This document shows positions 1-6,146 of a stretch of DNA of 11,752 bases, piece after piece. Made by a program: the position numbers and the translations under genes. Every line of letters begins with the position of its first letter. Within the stretch, counting starts at the first letter, position 1. Under the pieces are notes generated by a model. That model saw only the letters and a list, made by a program, of their open reading frames with translations, did not search any database and was not told the origin of the DNA. This DNA comes from Sphingomonas sp. (GTDB taxonomy: Bacteria > Pseudomonadota > Alphaproteobacteria > Sphingomonadales > Sphingomonadaceae): positions 1 through 11,752 of the forward strand of contig JAFBAM010000084.1 in NCBI GenBank assembly GCA_019247755.1, read 5' to 3'.

Positions 1-896
1 TGGGCCTCGCCGACGTGGCGGCCCTTGGCGACCACCGGCTGAGTGCTCCACGCGCGGAAGCCCCAGTTCATGAACTTGACCGATTCCTCGGCGCGGTGGT
101 TGTAGGTGTCCAGCCCGGCCAGCACGAGGACGATGCGGCGGCCGTTCTGCTCCGCCGATCCGGTGAAGCCGTAGCCCGCCTCATCCGTGTGGCCCGTCTT
201 TAGACCGTCGGCGCCCGGCACCTTGCCCAGGATCGGGTTGCGATTGGCCTGTGTAATGTCGGCATTCGACCCGAGCGTTTTGCCCCAGGTGAAGCTCGGC
301 AGCGAGTAGAACTCCTTGTAGAGTTTGTAGTGGTTCTCGATCTCGTACCGCGCCAGCGTCGCGAGGTCGCGCGCGGAGACGTAGGTCACGCCATTGTCTG
401 GCCAGCCGTTGGCGGTGCCGAAGTGGCTGTTGGTAAGCCCGATCTTCTTGCCGAGCGCATTCATTGAATCGGTGAAAGCCTGCTCGGTCCCGGCAATGCA
501 TTCCGCGAGCACGACCGAGGCATCGTTGCCCGACAGCGTCACAATGCCCTTCAGCAAATTCTCGACGCTGACCTGCTCATTGGGCGAGAGGAACATCGTC
601 GAGCCCGCCGCGGGGCCGTGCCATTTCTGCCAGGTCTCCGGCCGCACCGTGCACATCTTGCTGAGCGGAAGCTTGCCGCTGTCGATCAGCTCGAACGCCA
701 CGTCGGTGGTCATCATCTTCGCCATCGACGCCGGCGGCATGCGGGCATCCGCATTCTTCTCGTAGAGCGTCGCGCCGGAGCTAAGGTCGACCAGGTAGGC
801 ATATTTGGCCGGAGTATCGAACTGCGGAGCAGCGGCGGGCGCGGCGCTGGCGAGCAAGACCGAAGCGGCAGTGGCGAGAATAATGGTGCGCGACAT
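1..896 (-). CDS. D-alanyl-D-alanine carboxypeptidase (PBP5/DacA family, peptidase S11), C-terminus cut by window edge
   Basis: Removes the terminal D-Ala from peptidoglycan pentapeptides in the periplasm. The reading frame is open from an ATG at 896 to the window edge, giving 298 residues of a protein that continues to the left. The three serine-transferase motifs are present and correctly spaced: SMAK at 57-60 (nucleophile Ser57, base Lys60), SGN at 122-124 and KTG followed by His at 233-236. Residues 1-23 form a signal peptide ending in an alanine-rich cleavage region (ASAAPAAA). The C-terminal beta domain and any membrane anchor lie outside the window. It begins 42 bp after the stop of the lytic transglycosylase on the same strand, so the two are probably co-transcribed. 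A weak purine-rich ribosome site lies about 12-14 bases upstream. Family assignment is firm; which paralogue (DacA, DacC or DacF type) cannot be decided without the missing end. Confidence 0.93.
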   Translation of the reverse strand, partial: MSRTIILATAASVLLASAAPAAAPQFDTPAKYAYLVDLSSGATLYEKNADARMPPASMAKMMTTDVAFELIDSGKLPLSKMCTVRPETWQKWHGPAAGSTMFLSPNEQVSVENLLKGIVTLSGNDASVVLAECIAGTEQAFTDSMNALGKKIGLTNSHFGTANGWPDNGVTYVSARDLATLARYEIENHYKLYKEFYSLPSFTWGKTLGSNADITQANRNPILGKVPGADGLKTGHTDEAGYGFTGSAEQNGRRIVLVLAGLDTYNHRAEESVKFMNWGFRAWSTQPVVAKGRHVGEA

Positions 897-938
897 CAGA
901 TGATTCAGCTTCCCCGATTCAAAGGTGATGCAAGCTGT

Positions 939-2003
939 CTATCGCCGCGCAATCGCGTCCGCCAGAACTCCCACCGAAATCGCGTAGAAATTCGAGCAAT
1001 TGTAATCGAGGATCGTGCGGTAGTTGGTGGTCAGGAGGTAAGCGGTCGCGTCCGGCCCGTCCGGCTCGATCAGGCTGGCCATCTCGCTGTCCGGTAGCGA
1101 GCGGCCCGTCGGCGTCACGCCCAAGGCACGCCATTCGCGCATCGTCAGCCAGCGGCTATGGCGTCGATAGACTTGTGGACAGCGCGGCGCGGTCGTCCTG
1201 CTGACGATTGCGGCGCGGTTGAGCGTGGACGGCACCCTTACCGGAATGCCCCACGCCACGTTCGGCTTCCAACCGGCATCGCGCAGGTAATTGGCGATCG
1301 AGGCGAGCCCGTCGAGCTCGTCCGACCACATGTTGGCATAGCCGTCGCCGTCGCCATCGGCCCGCAGCCGAAGCGCGACGGAGGGCATGAACTGCGGAAG
1401 GCCGGTGGCCCCCGCCCAGCTGCCCTTGAGCCGCCAGCGCGGAATTCCCTGATCGATCAGCTTCAGGGCCGCGACGAATTCGCTCTCGAAGAAATCGCGG
1501 CGGCGACCGTAATAGCCCAGGCTGGCCAGCGCCTGCAGCAGGTCGGTGTTACCGGTAACCAGGCCATAGCTCGTCTCGTGCCCGTAGATCGCGAGCAGCA
1601 CCGCCGAATCGACGCCGTACCGTCCCTCGATTGTGCGAAGGCCGTCATAGAGCGTCGAATAATTCATGCGCCCGCGAGCGATCAGCGAAGATGTGACGTG
1701 CGACCTTAAATAAGGAGCGAGGGCGCCAACCACGCCGCCGCTCGACCGGGCGATCGGCTCGGTTCGTTCGAGTTCGATCACCCGCTGATTGACCGTGAGC
1801 CCGAACACATTGGCCTGGATCGTGGCTTCGCTCACGCCTTGCTGGCGGGCGAGCGCCGCAAGGCGAAGCTTGTAGCCGTACCAGGGATCCATCGGCGCCG
1901 CAGTGTAGGCCGGCGTCGTCACATCGGCCTGCGCTAGCTGAACAGGCGGCGCTGCCGAACCAATTGAGGCGGCTGCCAATCCGATCATCAACAAGCCGGT
2001 CAT
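939..2003 (-). CDS. mltB: Lytic murein transglycosylase, MltB/Slt35 family
   Basis: A 354-residue periplasmic enzyme that cleaves the MurNAc-GlcNAc bond of peptidoglycan non-hydrolytically, leaving 1,6-anhydro-MurNAc ends. Family signatures: GHETSYG at 141-147, with Glu143 as the expected catalytic acid; GATGLPQFMPS at 198-208; and a C-terminal block (about 323-350) with the NYRTILDYNCSNFYA pattern typical of MltB enzymes. An acidic DGDGDG stretch at 217-221 corresponds to the region where Slt35 binds calcium; binding here is inferred. Residues 1-25 look like a signal peptide, with no clear lipobox, so a soluble periplasmic form is more likely than an MltB-type lipoprotein. The ATG start is supported by AAGGAGGG on the minus strand (2022-2015), 11 bases upstream. 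It heads a probable operon with the carboxypeptidase. An RlpA gene, often found between these two in alphaproteobacteria, is absent. Confidence 0.92.
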   Translation of the reverse strand: MTGLLMIGLAAASIGSAAPPVQLAQADVTTPAYTAAPMDPWYGYKLRLAALARQQGVSEATIQANVFGLTVNQRVIELERTEPIARSSGGVVGALAPYLRSHVTSSLIARGRMNYSTLYDGLRTIEGRYGVDSAVLLAIYGHETSYGLVTGNTDLLQALASLGYYGRRRDFFESEFVAALKLIDQGIPRWRLKGSWAGATGLPQFMPSVALRLRADGDGDGYANMWSDELDGLASIANYLRDAGWKPNVAWGIPVRVPSTLNRAAIVSRTTAPRCPQVYRRHSRWLTMREWRALGVTPTGRSLPDSEMASLIEPDGPDATAYLLTTNYRTILDYNCSNFYAISVGVLADAIARR

Positions 2004-2182
2004 CCGGGGATACGCCCTCCTTCACCAGTGATGAGGCTAAAGTGCAAAGCGCGGAACTGGCCAGCTTGGTTCATCGCGCGTCGTGCACAGCCTGTCCCGC
2101 AAAGGATGAGCCAAACGGATTAACGCGAAGTGGCCAAGCCATCTTGCAAAGCGAACGCCGCGCCCCGAGAAGCAAAGGGTGC

Positions 2183-2274
<92 letters not shown>

Positions 2275-2356
2275 CTTTCGCAGCCATATACCGGCCGTCC
2301 GTCGAAGGATCGCGCGGTGCGGGGTCAGGATTGCTAAACATTCATCTTGCATTCAC

Positions 2357-2388
2357 GCTACAAATGTAGCACATGCTACAAATGTAGC
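2357..2388 (+). promoter_or_regulatory. Tandem BlaI/MecI-type operators upstream of the repressor gene
   Basis: Two identical 14-bp inverted repeats, GCTACAAATGTAGC, lie at 2357-2370 and 2375-2388, separated by the four bases acat. Each is a near-perfect dyad (GCTACA, two A, TGTAGC). BlaI/MecI repressors are known to bind dyads with TACA/TGTA half-sites. The second copy ends 30 bases before the first possible ATG of the BlaI-family gene, so binding there would overlap the promoter and give self-repression of the repressor-peptidase pair. No confident -35/-10 pair could be set: TTGCAT at 2347-2352 is a possible -35, but no good -10 sits at normal spacing. I saw no further copy of this dyad in the window. 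Confidence 0.8.
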
Positions 2389-2418
2389 GCGACGAGTCTG
2401 CTCGCGCGATAAGGAAAG

Positions 2419-2805
2419 ATGATGATGCTCAGCAAGCTTCCGCCGCGCGAACGCCAGATCGTGGACATCCTTTATGAAAGAGGCGCCCTTCCCGTCGCCG
2501 ACATCTGCGACGCCTTGCCGGTACAGCTCACCGGATCGGCGGTTCGCGCGATGCTGAAACGGCTCGAGGACAAGGGTTTCGTGCAGCGGACCGAATCGGA
2601 ACGCGGCTATCTCTACAGCCCGTCGGTTTCGGACACCGTCGCCAAGAAGTCGGCGCTGAGCGAGATCGTGCGCGTCTTCTTCAACGGCTCGCCGGCGAGC
2701 GCCGCAAGCGCATTGCTAGGCATGTCGGACAAGCTCCAGGAAGATGAGCTCAGCGAGCTCGAGAAGATGATTGCCAAGGCACGTAAGGACAAAGGGGGCC
2801 AGTAA
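2419..2805 (+). CDS. BlaI/MecI/CopY-family transcriptional repressor
   Basis: A 128-residue winged-helix DNA-binding protein, the usual length for BlaI/MecI repressors. In the N-terminal domain (about 5-75), LPPRERQIVDILYERG starts the first helices, SAVRAMLKRLEDKGFV is the recognition-helix region, and a GYLYSPSV strand forms the wing. The C-terminal part (about 78-122, with FFNGSPASA and ELSELEKMI) matches the dimerisation region that the partner protease cleaves in characterised systems. Three ATG codons stand in a row at 2419, 2422 and 2425, behind AAGGAAAG, so the exact start is uncertain by two residues. Its TAA stop overlaps the ATG of the M56 peptidase by one base (TAATG), which indicates translational coupling. 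The twin dyads just upstream are its likely operators. In staphylococci such pairs control beta-lactam resistance, but no beta-lactamase is seen here and the target genes are unknown. Confidence 0.93.
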   Translation: MMMLSKLPPRERQIVDILYERGALPVADICDALPVQLTGSAVRAMLKRLEDKGFVQRTESERGYLYSPSVSDTVAKKSALSEIVRVFFNGSPASAASALLGMSDKLQEDELSELEKMIAKARKDKGGQ

Positions 2806-4682
2806 TGTCCGTCCTCATCGGGATTGCACTCAAGTCGTTGCTGATCGCGGGCCTGACACTTGGCCTGCTCCAGCTCATGAAGTCGCGCTCCGCGGCGGAA
2901 CGCTCGTGGGTGGCCCACATTGGCTTGTTTGCTCTGGTCCTGATGGCGTTCGCGCCTTTGGTGCTCCCAAGCTGGAATATCGAGACTCCTTCCCTGTTCA
3001 ACAGTGCGGCTGAACCCGCCGCTACCGTCCCGGCTCCAGCGGCCGCGCCCGTCGTCGCGACGAACCCCGCGGTCACGACAACGGCCGCGAAGAGCATTGC
3101 GCCGGTCGCGTCGTCGACTCTGCCATCGCTGAATCCGGTTGCCGCCGCCATGGCCCTTTACGCGCTGCCGGCCGCGATACTGCTGCTGATCACTTTCCTC
3201 GCTCTCGCCCGCTTGATCGCCTTGCAGGCCCGCGCCGATGTCCTGGTTGACGGTCACTGGCTGAGCGCGCTCGCCCGCGCCCAGCGGCGCATGGGCTTCA
3301 AGCACGGCACCGCCTTGCTCACCAGCAATGAGCTCGCCTCGCCGATTAGCTGGGGCGTGATTCGCCCGGTGATCCTGCTCAACAGCCGTGCCGTCGAGGC
3401 CGCGGACGAGGCAGAAGCGATCATCGCGCACGAGCTTGCGCACGTCGCTCGGCTCGACTGGGTCAAGCTGCTGCTGGCCCGGGTTGCCACCGCGCTATTC
3501 TGGTTCAACCCTCTCGTTTGGCTGCTGGCGCGCGAAGCCCATCAGCTGCGCGAGGAGACTGCGGACGACACCGTTCTGGCCGCGAACATCGTCGACACCG
3601 ACTATGCCCAGCTTCTCGTTGGTGTCGCCCGCCACGAATGTCCTGGCCTGCTGCTCGGTGCGCATGGCGTAGCTCCGTCGAAGAGCTCGCTGGCCCGTCG
3701 CGTCGCGCGAGTGTTGGACGGCAAGTCGATCCGCGGACCGGTCGCCCGGCCGTTCGCGCTCGGCGTGTTTGTCGGCGCAGTGCTGGTCGCGGCGCCGCTG
3801 GCGGCACTCACGCTGACGCCCGCCACGCCCAAGGCCCCCAGGCTGGCACTTGCGCGGACAGTCGCCGGCCACCCGATTGCGCCTTACTATCCTGAAACTC
3901 CCGTAACGCCTGAAGCTCCGACCGACCTTGGTCATATCATCGCCACTGGCGTCTCGACGGGCGTGAATACCGCTGTCGCTGCAGCTACTGCGATCGCGCC
4001 CACGGTAGCGCAGCAAGACGAAGGGAATTTCCGGGTCGAGAGCCCGAATGGATCGACCGTCGAGGGCAAGAATGGAGTTATCGTGGCCCGCAGCCCAAGC
4101 GGCGCAACCTCGACAATCTATCCGCCCGACAAGGATGGCCGGCGCAAGATCGTCGCGGTCGCCCCGAACGGCGCGAGGTCGGTGACCTATTCCTACGACC
4201 GCTCGCAGCGCCACAATCCCGAGATCGACCGGATCATCGAGATGAAGGCAGTCGGCGTGACGCCTGAGTATATCGGGCAGATGCGTGCCGCGGTGCCACG
4301 GTTGAACGGGCTGCAGTTCGCTGATTTCACCGGGATGAAGGCCGTCGGCGTTACTCCGGACTTCGCCCGCTCACTCGTTGCTGCCGGCTTCCCGTCAATC
4401 ACTGCCGAGGAGCTGACCGAAGCCCGCGCAGTCGGACTTACCGGCGATTATGTTCGCGCCATGCGGTCCGCGGGGGTCTCGGGAGATCTCGATGACTTCG
4501 TCCAGCTGCGGGCGGTGGGCGTAGATCCCGCCTTCGCGGCGCGGGTCAGGGCCAGCGGCATCAAGAACATCAGCGCCGATGACCTGGTCGAGATGCGGGC
4601 CCTTGGCGGCGCGAGGCCGCCGTTGCCTCCGCATGCGCCGGCGCCGCCCCGCGTCAAGGTCGAGGTCGACCCCGGCGGCTAA
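2805..4682 (+). CDS. M56-family (BlaR1-like) membrane metallopeptidase with C-terminal 29-residue repeats
   Basis: A 625-residue integral-membrane zinc peptidase expected to relay an envelope signal by cleaving, or triggering loss of, the BlaI-type repressor encoded directly before it. Predicted membrane segments lie near 4-24, 35-55, 114-138, 222-242 and 317-337. The zinc site is HELAH at 209-213, with a third-ligand Glu in the REETADD motif at 249-255 (probably Glu250); FWFNPLVWL (232-240) is characteristic of M56 proteins. After the last membrane segment there is no BlaR1/MecR1 penicillin-binding domain. Instead come a Pro/Ala/Thr-rich linker (about 338-402), a probable beta segment with SPNG, SPSG and APNG turns (about 408-465), then five repeats starting at 477, 508, 537, 565 and 594. 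A Pro-rich tail ends the protein. It starts at the overlapping TAATG, with AAAGGGGG just upstream. The sensed signal is unknown. Confidence 0.92.
   Translation: MSVLIGIALKSLLIAGLTLGLLQLMKSRSAAERSWVAHIGLFALVLMAFAPLVLPSWNIETPSLFNSAAEPAATVPAPAAAPVVATNPAVTTTAAKSIAPVASSTLPSLNPVAAAMALYALPAAILLLITFLALARLIALQARADVLVDGHWLSALARAQRRMGFKHGTALLTSNELASPISWGVIRPVILLNSRAVEAADEAEAIIAHELAHVARLDWVKLLLARVATALFWFNPLVWLLAREAHQLREETADDTVLAANIVDTDYAQLLVGVARHECPGLLLGAHGVAPSKSSLARRVARVLDGKSIRGPVARPFALGVFVGAVLVAAPLAALTLTPATPKAPRLALARTVAGHPIAPYYPETPVTPEAPTDLGHIIATGVSTGVNTAVAAATAIAPTVAQQDEGNFRVESPNGSTVEGKNGVIVARSPSGATSTIYPPDKDGRRKIVAVAPNGARSVTYSYDRSQRHNPEIDRIIEMKAVGVTPEYIGQMRAAVPRLNGLQFADFTGMKAVGVTPDFARSLVAAGFPSITAEELTEARAVGLTGDYVRAMRSAGVSGDLDDFVQLRAVGVDPAFAARVRASGIKNISADDLVEMRALGGARPPLPPHAPAPPRVKVEVDPGG
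4233..4613 (+). repeat. Five 29-residue protein repeats in the M56 peptidase tail
   Basis: This segment encodes five degenerate units of the type hydrophobic-x-x-M-K/R-A-V-G-V-T-P-D/E-F/Y, followed by a helix and a Gly turn. Units begin at residues 477, 508, 537, 565 and 594 (spacing 31, 29, 28, 29); the last is truncated. The recurring core KAVGVTPEY or KAVGVTPDF is visible by eye. The repeats have diverged at DNA level, so this is an old protein-level duplication and not a recent tandem DNA repeat. The same unit recurs in the secreted protein at 5142-6017. Confidence 0.85.
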
Positions 4683-4770
4683 CCGCGCCGCCTAACCCCA
4701 AGAACTTCTGAAACGTCGGAATTTGAAGCGCCCGCCTTGGGCGAACGGGCGAGCTTTGCCCAAAACATCG

Positions 4771-4777
4771 AAAGGAG
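4771..4777 (+). promoter_or_regulatory. Ribosome binding site fixing the UrcA-family start
   Basis: AAAGGAG lies 8 bases before the ATG at 4786. An in-frame ATG at 4723 would add 21 residues, but it has no comparable site and would bury the signal peptide. The 4786 start is therefore preferred. Confidence 0.8.
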
Positions 4778-4785
4778 TGTCCCCA

Positions 4786-5115
4786 ATGAACCGCTCAACC
4801 AAGATCCTCATGACCTTGTTCGCCGCGGCCTCCGTGACAGCAACTTCGGCACCCGCCGAACCAGCTGCCGGCGTGGTCCGCTACGGCGATCTCGACCTGT
4901 CCAATCCTTCCGACCTCAAGGCACTGCATAAGCGGATGGACAAAGCGGCTAACTCGCTTTGCCTCAACGAAACAGGCCCCTCACCGGCCGTTACCGTCGA
5001 TGCGACCTGCAAGGCTGACGCCGTCCGCGCCGCCCGCTCCCAGGTCGAATGGCTGCTGGCGAGCCGGCAGCCGCAGCCTTCGGAGTTCCAGCCAACCCTG
5101 CGCTCGGGTGAATGA
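4786..5115 (+). CDS. UrcA-family secreted protein
   Basis: A 109-residue exported protein. Residues 1-24 form a signal peptide (basic MNRSTK, hydrophobic ILMTLFAAA, and a cleavage region around SAPAEP). The mature part has the UrcA-family layout: VVRYGDLDLSNPSDLKAL at 30-47, an amphipathic helix with MDKAANSLC, and a cysteine pair at Cys59 and Cys75 that probably forms a disulfide, followed by ADAVRAARSQVEWLLA. UrcA-family proteins are common in sphingomonads and caulobacters and have no established function. The gene lies 103 bp after the M56 peptidase and 26 bp before the repeat protein, so it is probably transcribed with the latter and perhaps with the whole block. Family assignment rests on the YGDLDLS motif, length and cysteine pattern. 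Confidence 0.82.
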   Translation: MNRSTKILMTLFAAASVTATSAPAEPAAGVVRYGDLDLSNPSDLKALHKRMDKAANSLCLNETGPSPAVTVDATCKADAVRAARSQVEWLLASRQPQPSEFQPTLRSGE

Positions 5116-5129
5116 AGCCCGGCCCGAAC

Positions 5130-5134
5130 AGGAG
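5130..5134 (+). promoter_or_regulatory. Ribosome binding site fixing the repeat-protein start
   Basis: AGGAG lies 7 bases before the ATG at 5142. An in-frame ATG at 5112 overlaps the upstream stop codon as ATGA, but starting there would put ten residues ahead of a well-formed signal peptide. The 5142 start is preferred; translational coupling from 5112 is not excluded. Confidence 0.72.
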
Positions 5135-5141
5135 ATCGATC

Positions 5142-6017
5142 ATGAACCGTCCCCTCGCCTTCATTTTCGCGCTGATGTGCGCGCTCCTCACCGTATCATC
5201 GGCCTGCACGGCCCAGTCCCCGGACTGGATCCGCTTCACGCTCGAACCGAGCTACAAGGATCCCAACCGGATCAAGGCAAGTTTCCGTGATCAGCGCGAT
5301 GACCGGGACCACAATAATTGGTCTACCGGCTTCATGCCGTCCGACCTCATCGGACTGGACGTGTCTTCCTTTCGCAACGCCGGCACGCGGCCGCTTCACT
5401 TCGCCATAGCTCGCGAGGCGGGTCGGCTCGATTGCTCGGGTACGGGCGGCAATAGCCTCGCGCGGGGCAATTGCAGCTTCGCGCCGGACGCGGCCTTCCT
5501 ACAGCTGCTGTCCAGCCGCGGCATTGCGACGCCGACCCGCGACCAGACCTTCGCGCTAATGGCGGTGAACGCCCGCCGTGACACGATCGACGCGGTTGCA
5601 GCGGCACACTATCCGACGCCGAGCGTCGACGATCTGATTGCGCTGGCCGCGCTCGGAGTCGATGGCCGGTACGTCACCGAGATGTCCCGCGCCGGTTATC
5701 GCCCGCGCGCCATCCACTCGCTGATCGAGTTCAAGGCGCTTAACATTACGCCGGAGTGGATCGCGGGCTTCGCCCGGGTCGGCTACGCCAACGTGCCGGG
5801 CGACGGCCTGGTCCAGATGCGAGCCCTCAACATCACGCCGGAGTTCATCGAAGGCTACCGGCAGATCGGCTACCGCGATTTGCCCGTCGACACGCTGGTG
5901 CAGCTCAAGGCGCTGAACATCACGCCGGATTTCGTGCGCTCGGTCGTGCGTTCGGGCGAACCGATGCCAGCCACCAACGAGTTGGTGCAGCTCAAGCTGT
6001 TCGGACGCAAGCGCTGA
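5142..6017 (+). CDS. Secreted protein with 29-residue helical repeats shared with the M56 peptidase
   Basis: A 291-residue exported protein whose family I do not recognise beyond its repeats. Residues 1-25 form a signal peptide. The VSSAC sequence around Cys22 is a poor lipobox, so lipid anchoring is possible but less likely than signal peptidase I cleavage near CTAQ. Residues 26-125 form an N-terminal domain starting SPDWIRFTLEPSY, with Cys98 and Cys111 likely to form a disulfide. Residues 165-291 are repeats starting at 165, 194, 223, 252 and 281, with an exact 29-residue period and a core such as KALNITPEW, RALNITPEF or KALNITPDF; the last copy is only a short remnant. The close match to the tail of the M56 peptidase two genes upstream suggests a common origin and possibly direct or competitive interaction in the periplasm. 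That role is inferred; no enzymatic motif is seen. Confidence 0.85.
   Translation: MNRPLAFIFALMCALLTVSSACTAQSPDWIRFTLEPSYKDPNRIKASFRDQRDDRDHNNWSTGFMPSDLIGLDVSSFRNAGTRPLHFAIAREAGRLDCSGTGGNSLARGNCSFAPDAAFLQLLSSRGIATPTRDQTFALMAVNARRDTIDAVAAAHYPTPSVDDLIALAALGVDGRYVTEMSRAGYRPRAIHSLIEFKALNITPEWIAGFARVGYANVPGDGLVQMRALNITPEFIEGYRQIGYRDLPVDTLVQLKALNITPDFVRSVVRSGEPMPATNELVQLKLFGRKR
5634..6014 (+). repeat. 29-residue protein repeats in the secreted protein
   Basis: Four full units and a terminal remnant, each opening with a hydrophobic LI/LV pair, then xx(K/R)AL, an N-I-T-P-D/E turn, a helix and an aromatic or Gly close (VGY, IGY). Unit starts at residues 165, 194, 223, 252 and 281 are exactly 29 apart. 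Units 2 to 4 are the most alike; unit 1 has GVDGRY in place of NITPEW. The period and core match the M56 peptidase tail, where the turn reads GVTP. Confidence 0.87.
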
Positions 6018-6036
6018 GCGCGTTCAGCCGTTCGTG

Positions 6037-6093
6037 ACCGCGGCAGGCGCATTGGTCGAATCGTTGGCCGATTGATCGACCGCCTGTCGCGGT
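6037..6093 (+). other. Long two-tier intergenic hairpin
   Basis: The outer stem 6037-6048 pairs with 6082-6093 over 12 bp with a single G-T wobble (6043/6087). After a 5-nt bulge (6049-6053) an inner stem 6054-6059 pairs with 6076-6081 over 6 bp. A 3-nt bulge (6073-6075) follows, then 4 bp (6060-6063 with 6069-6072) around the loop TTGGC. That makes 22 base pairs in 57 nt. It begins 19 bases after the stop of the repeat protein and ends 53 bases before the receptor GTG. No T-run follows, so it is not a classical intrinsic terminator. It could end or stabilise the upstream transcript, or act in the receptor leader. Confidence 0.7.
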
Positions 6094-6146
6094 GCTCGCG
6101 AGCGCCGGTTAGGCACGAACCCGCGACTAGATAAGGGGACTTCCAC

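Noticed and set aside
2613..3443. Minus-strand 276-residue frame and nearby minus frames
   Set aside because: They oppose the BlaI-family and M56 genes, are Arg/Gln/Gly-rich and carry no recognisable motif.
4554..4565. S-x-x-K motif (SGIK) in the M56 tail as a penicillin-binding site
   Set aside because: It sits in a repeat unit, and no SxN or KTG partner motif follows at suitable spacing, so it is a chance match.
4729..4770. GC-rich inverted repeats (CGCCCG...CGGGCG and TTGGGC...GCCCAA) before the UrcA-family gene
   Set aside because: Two short, mutually exclusive 6-bp pairings with long loops and no T-run are too weak to call a terminator or attenuator.
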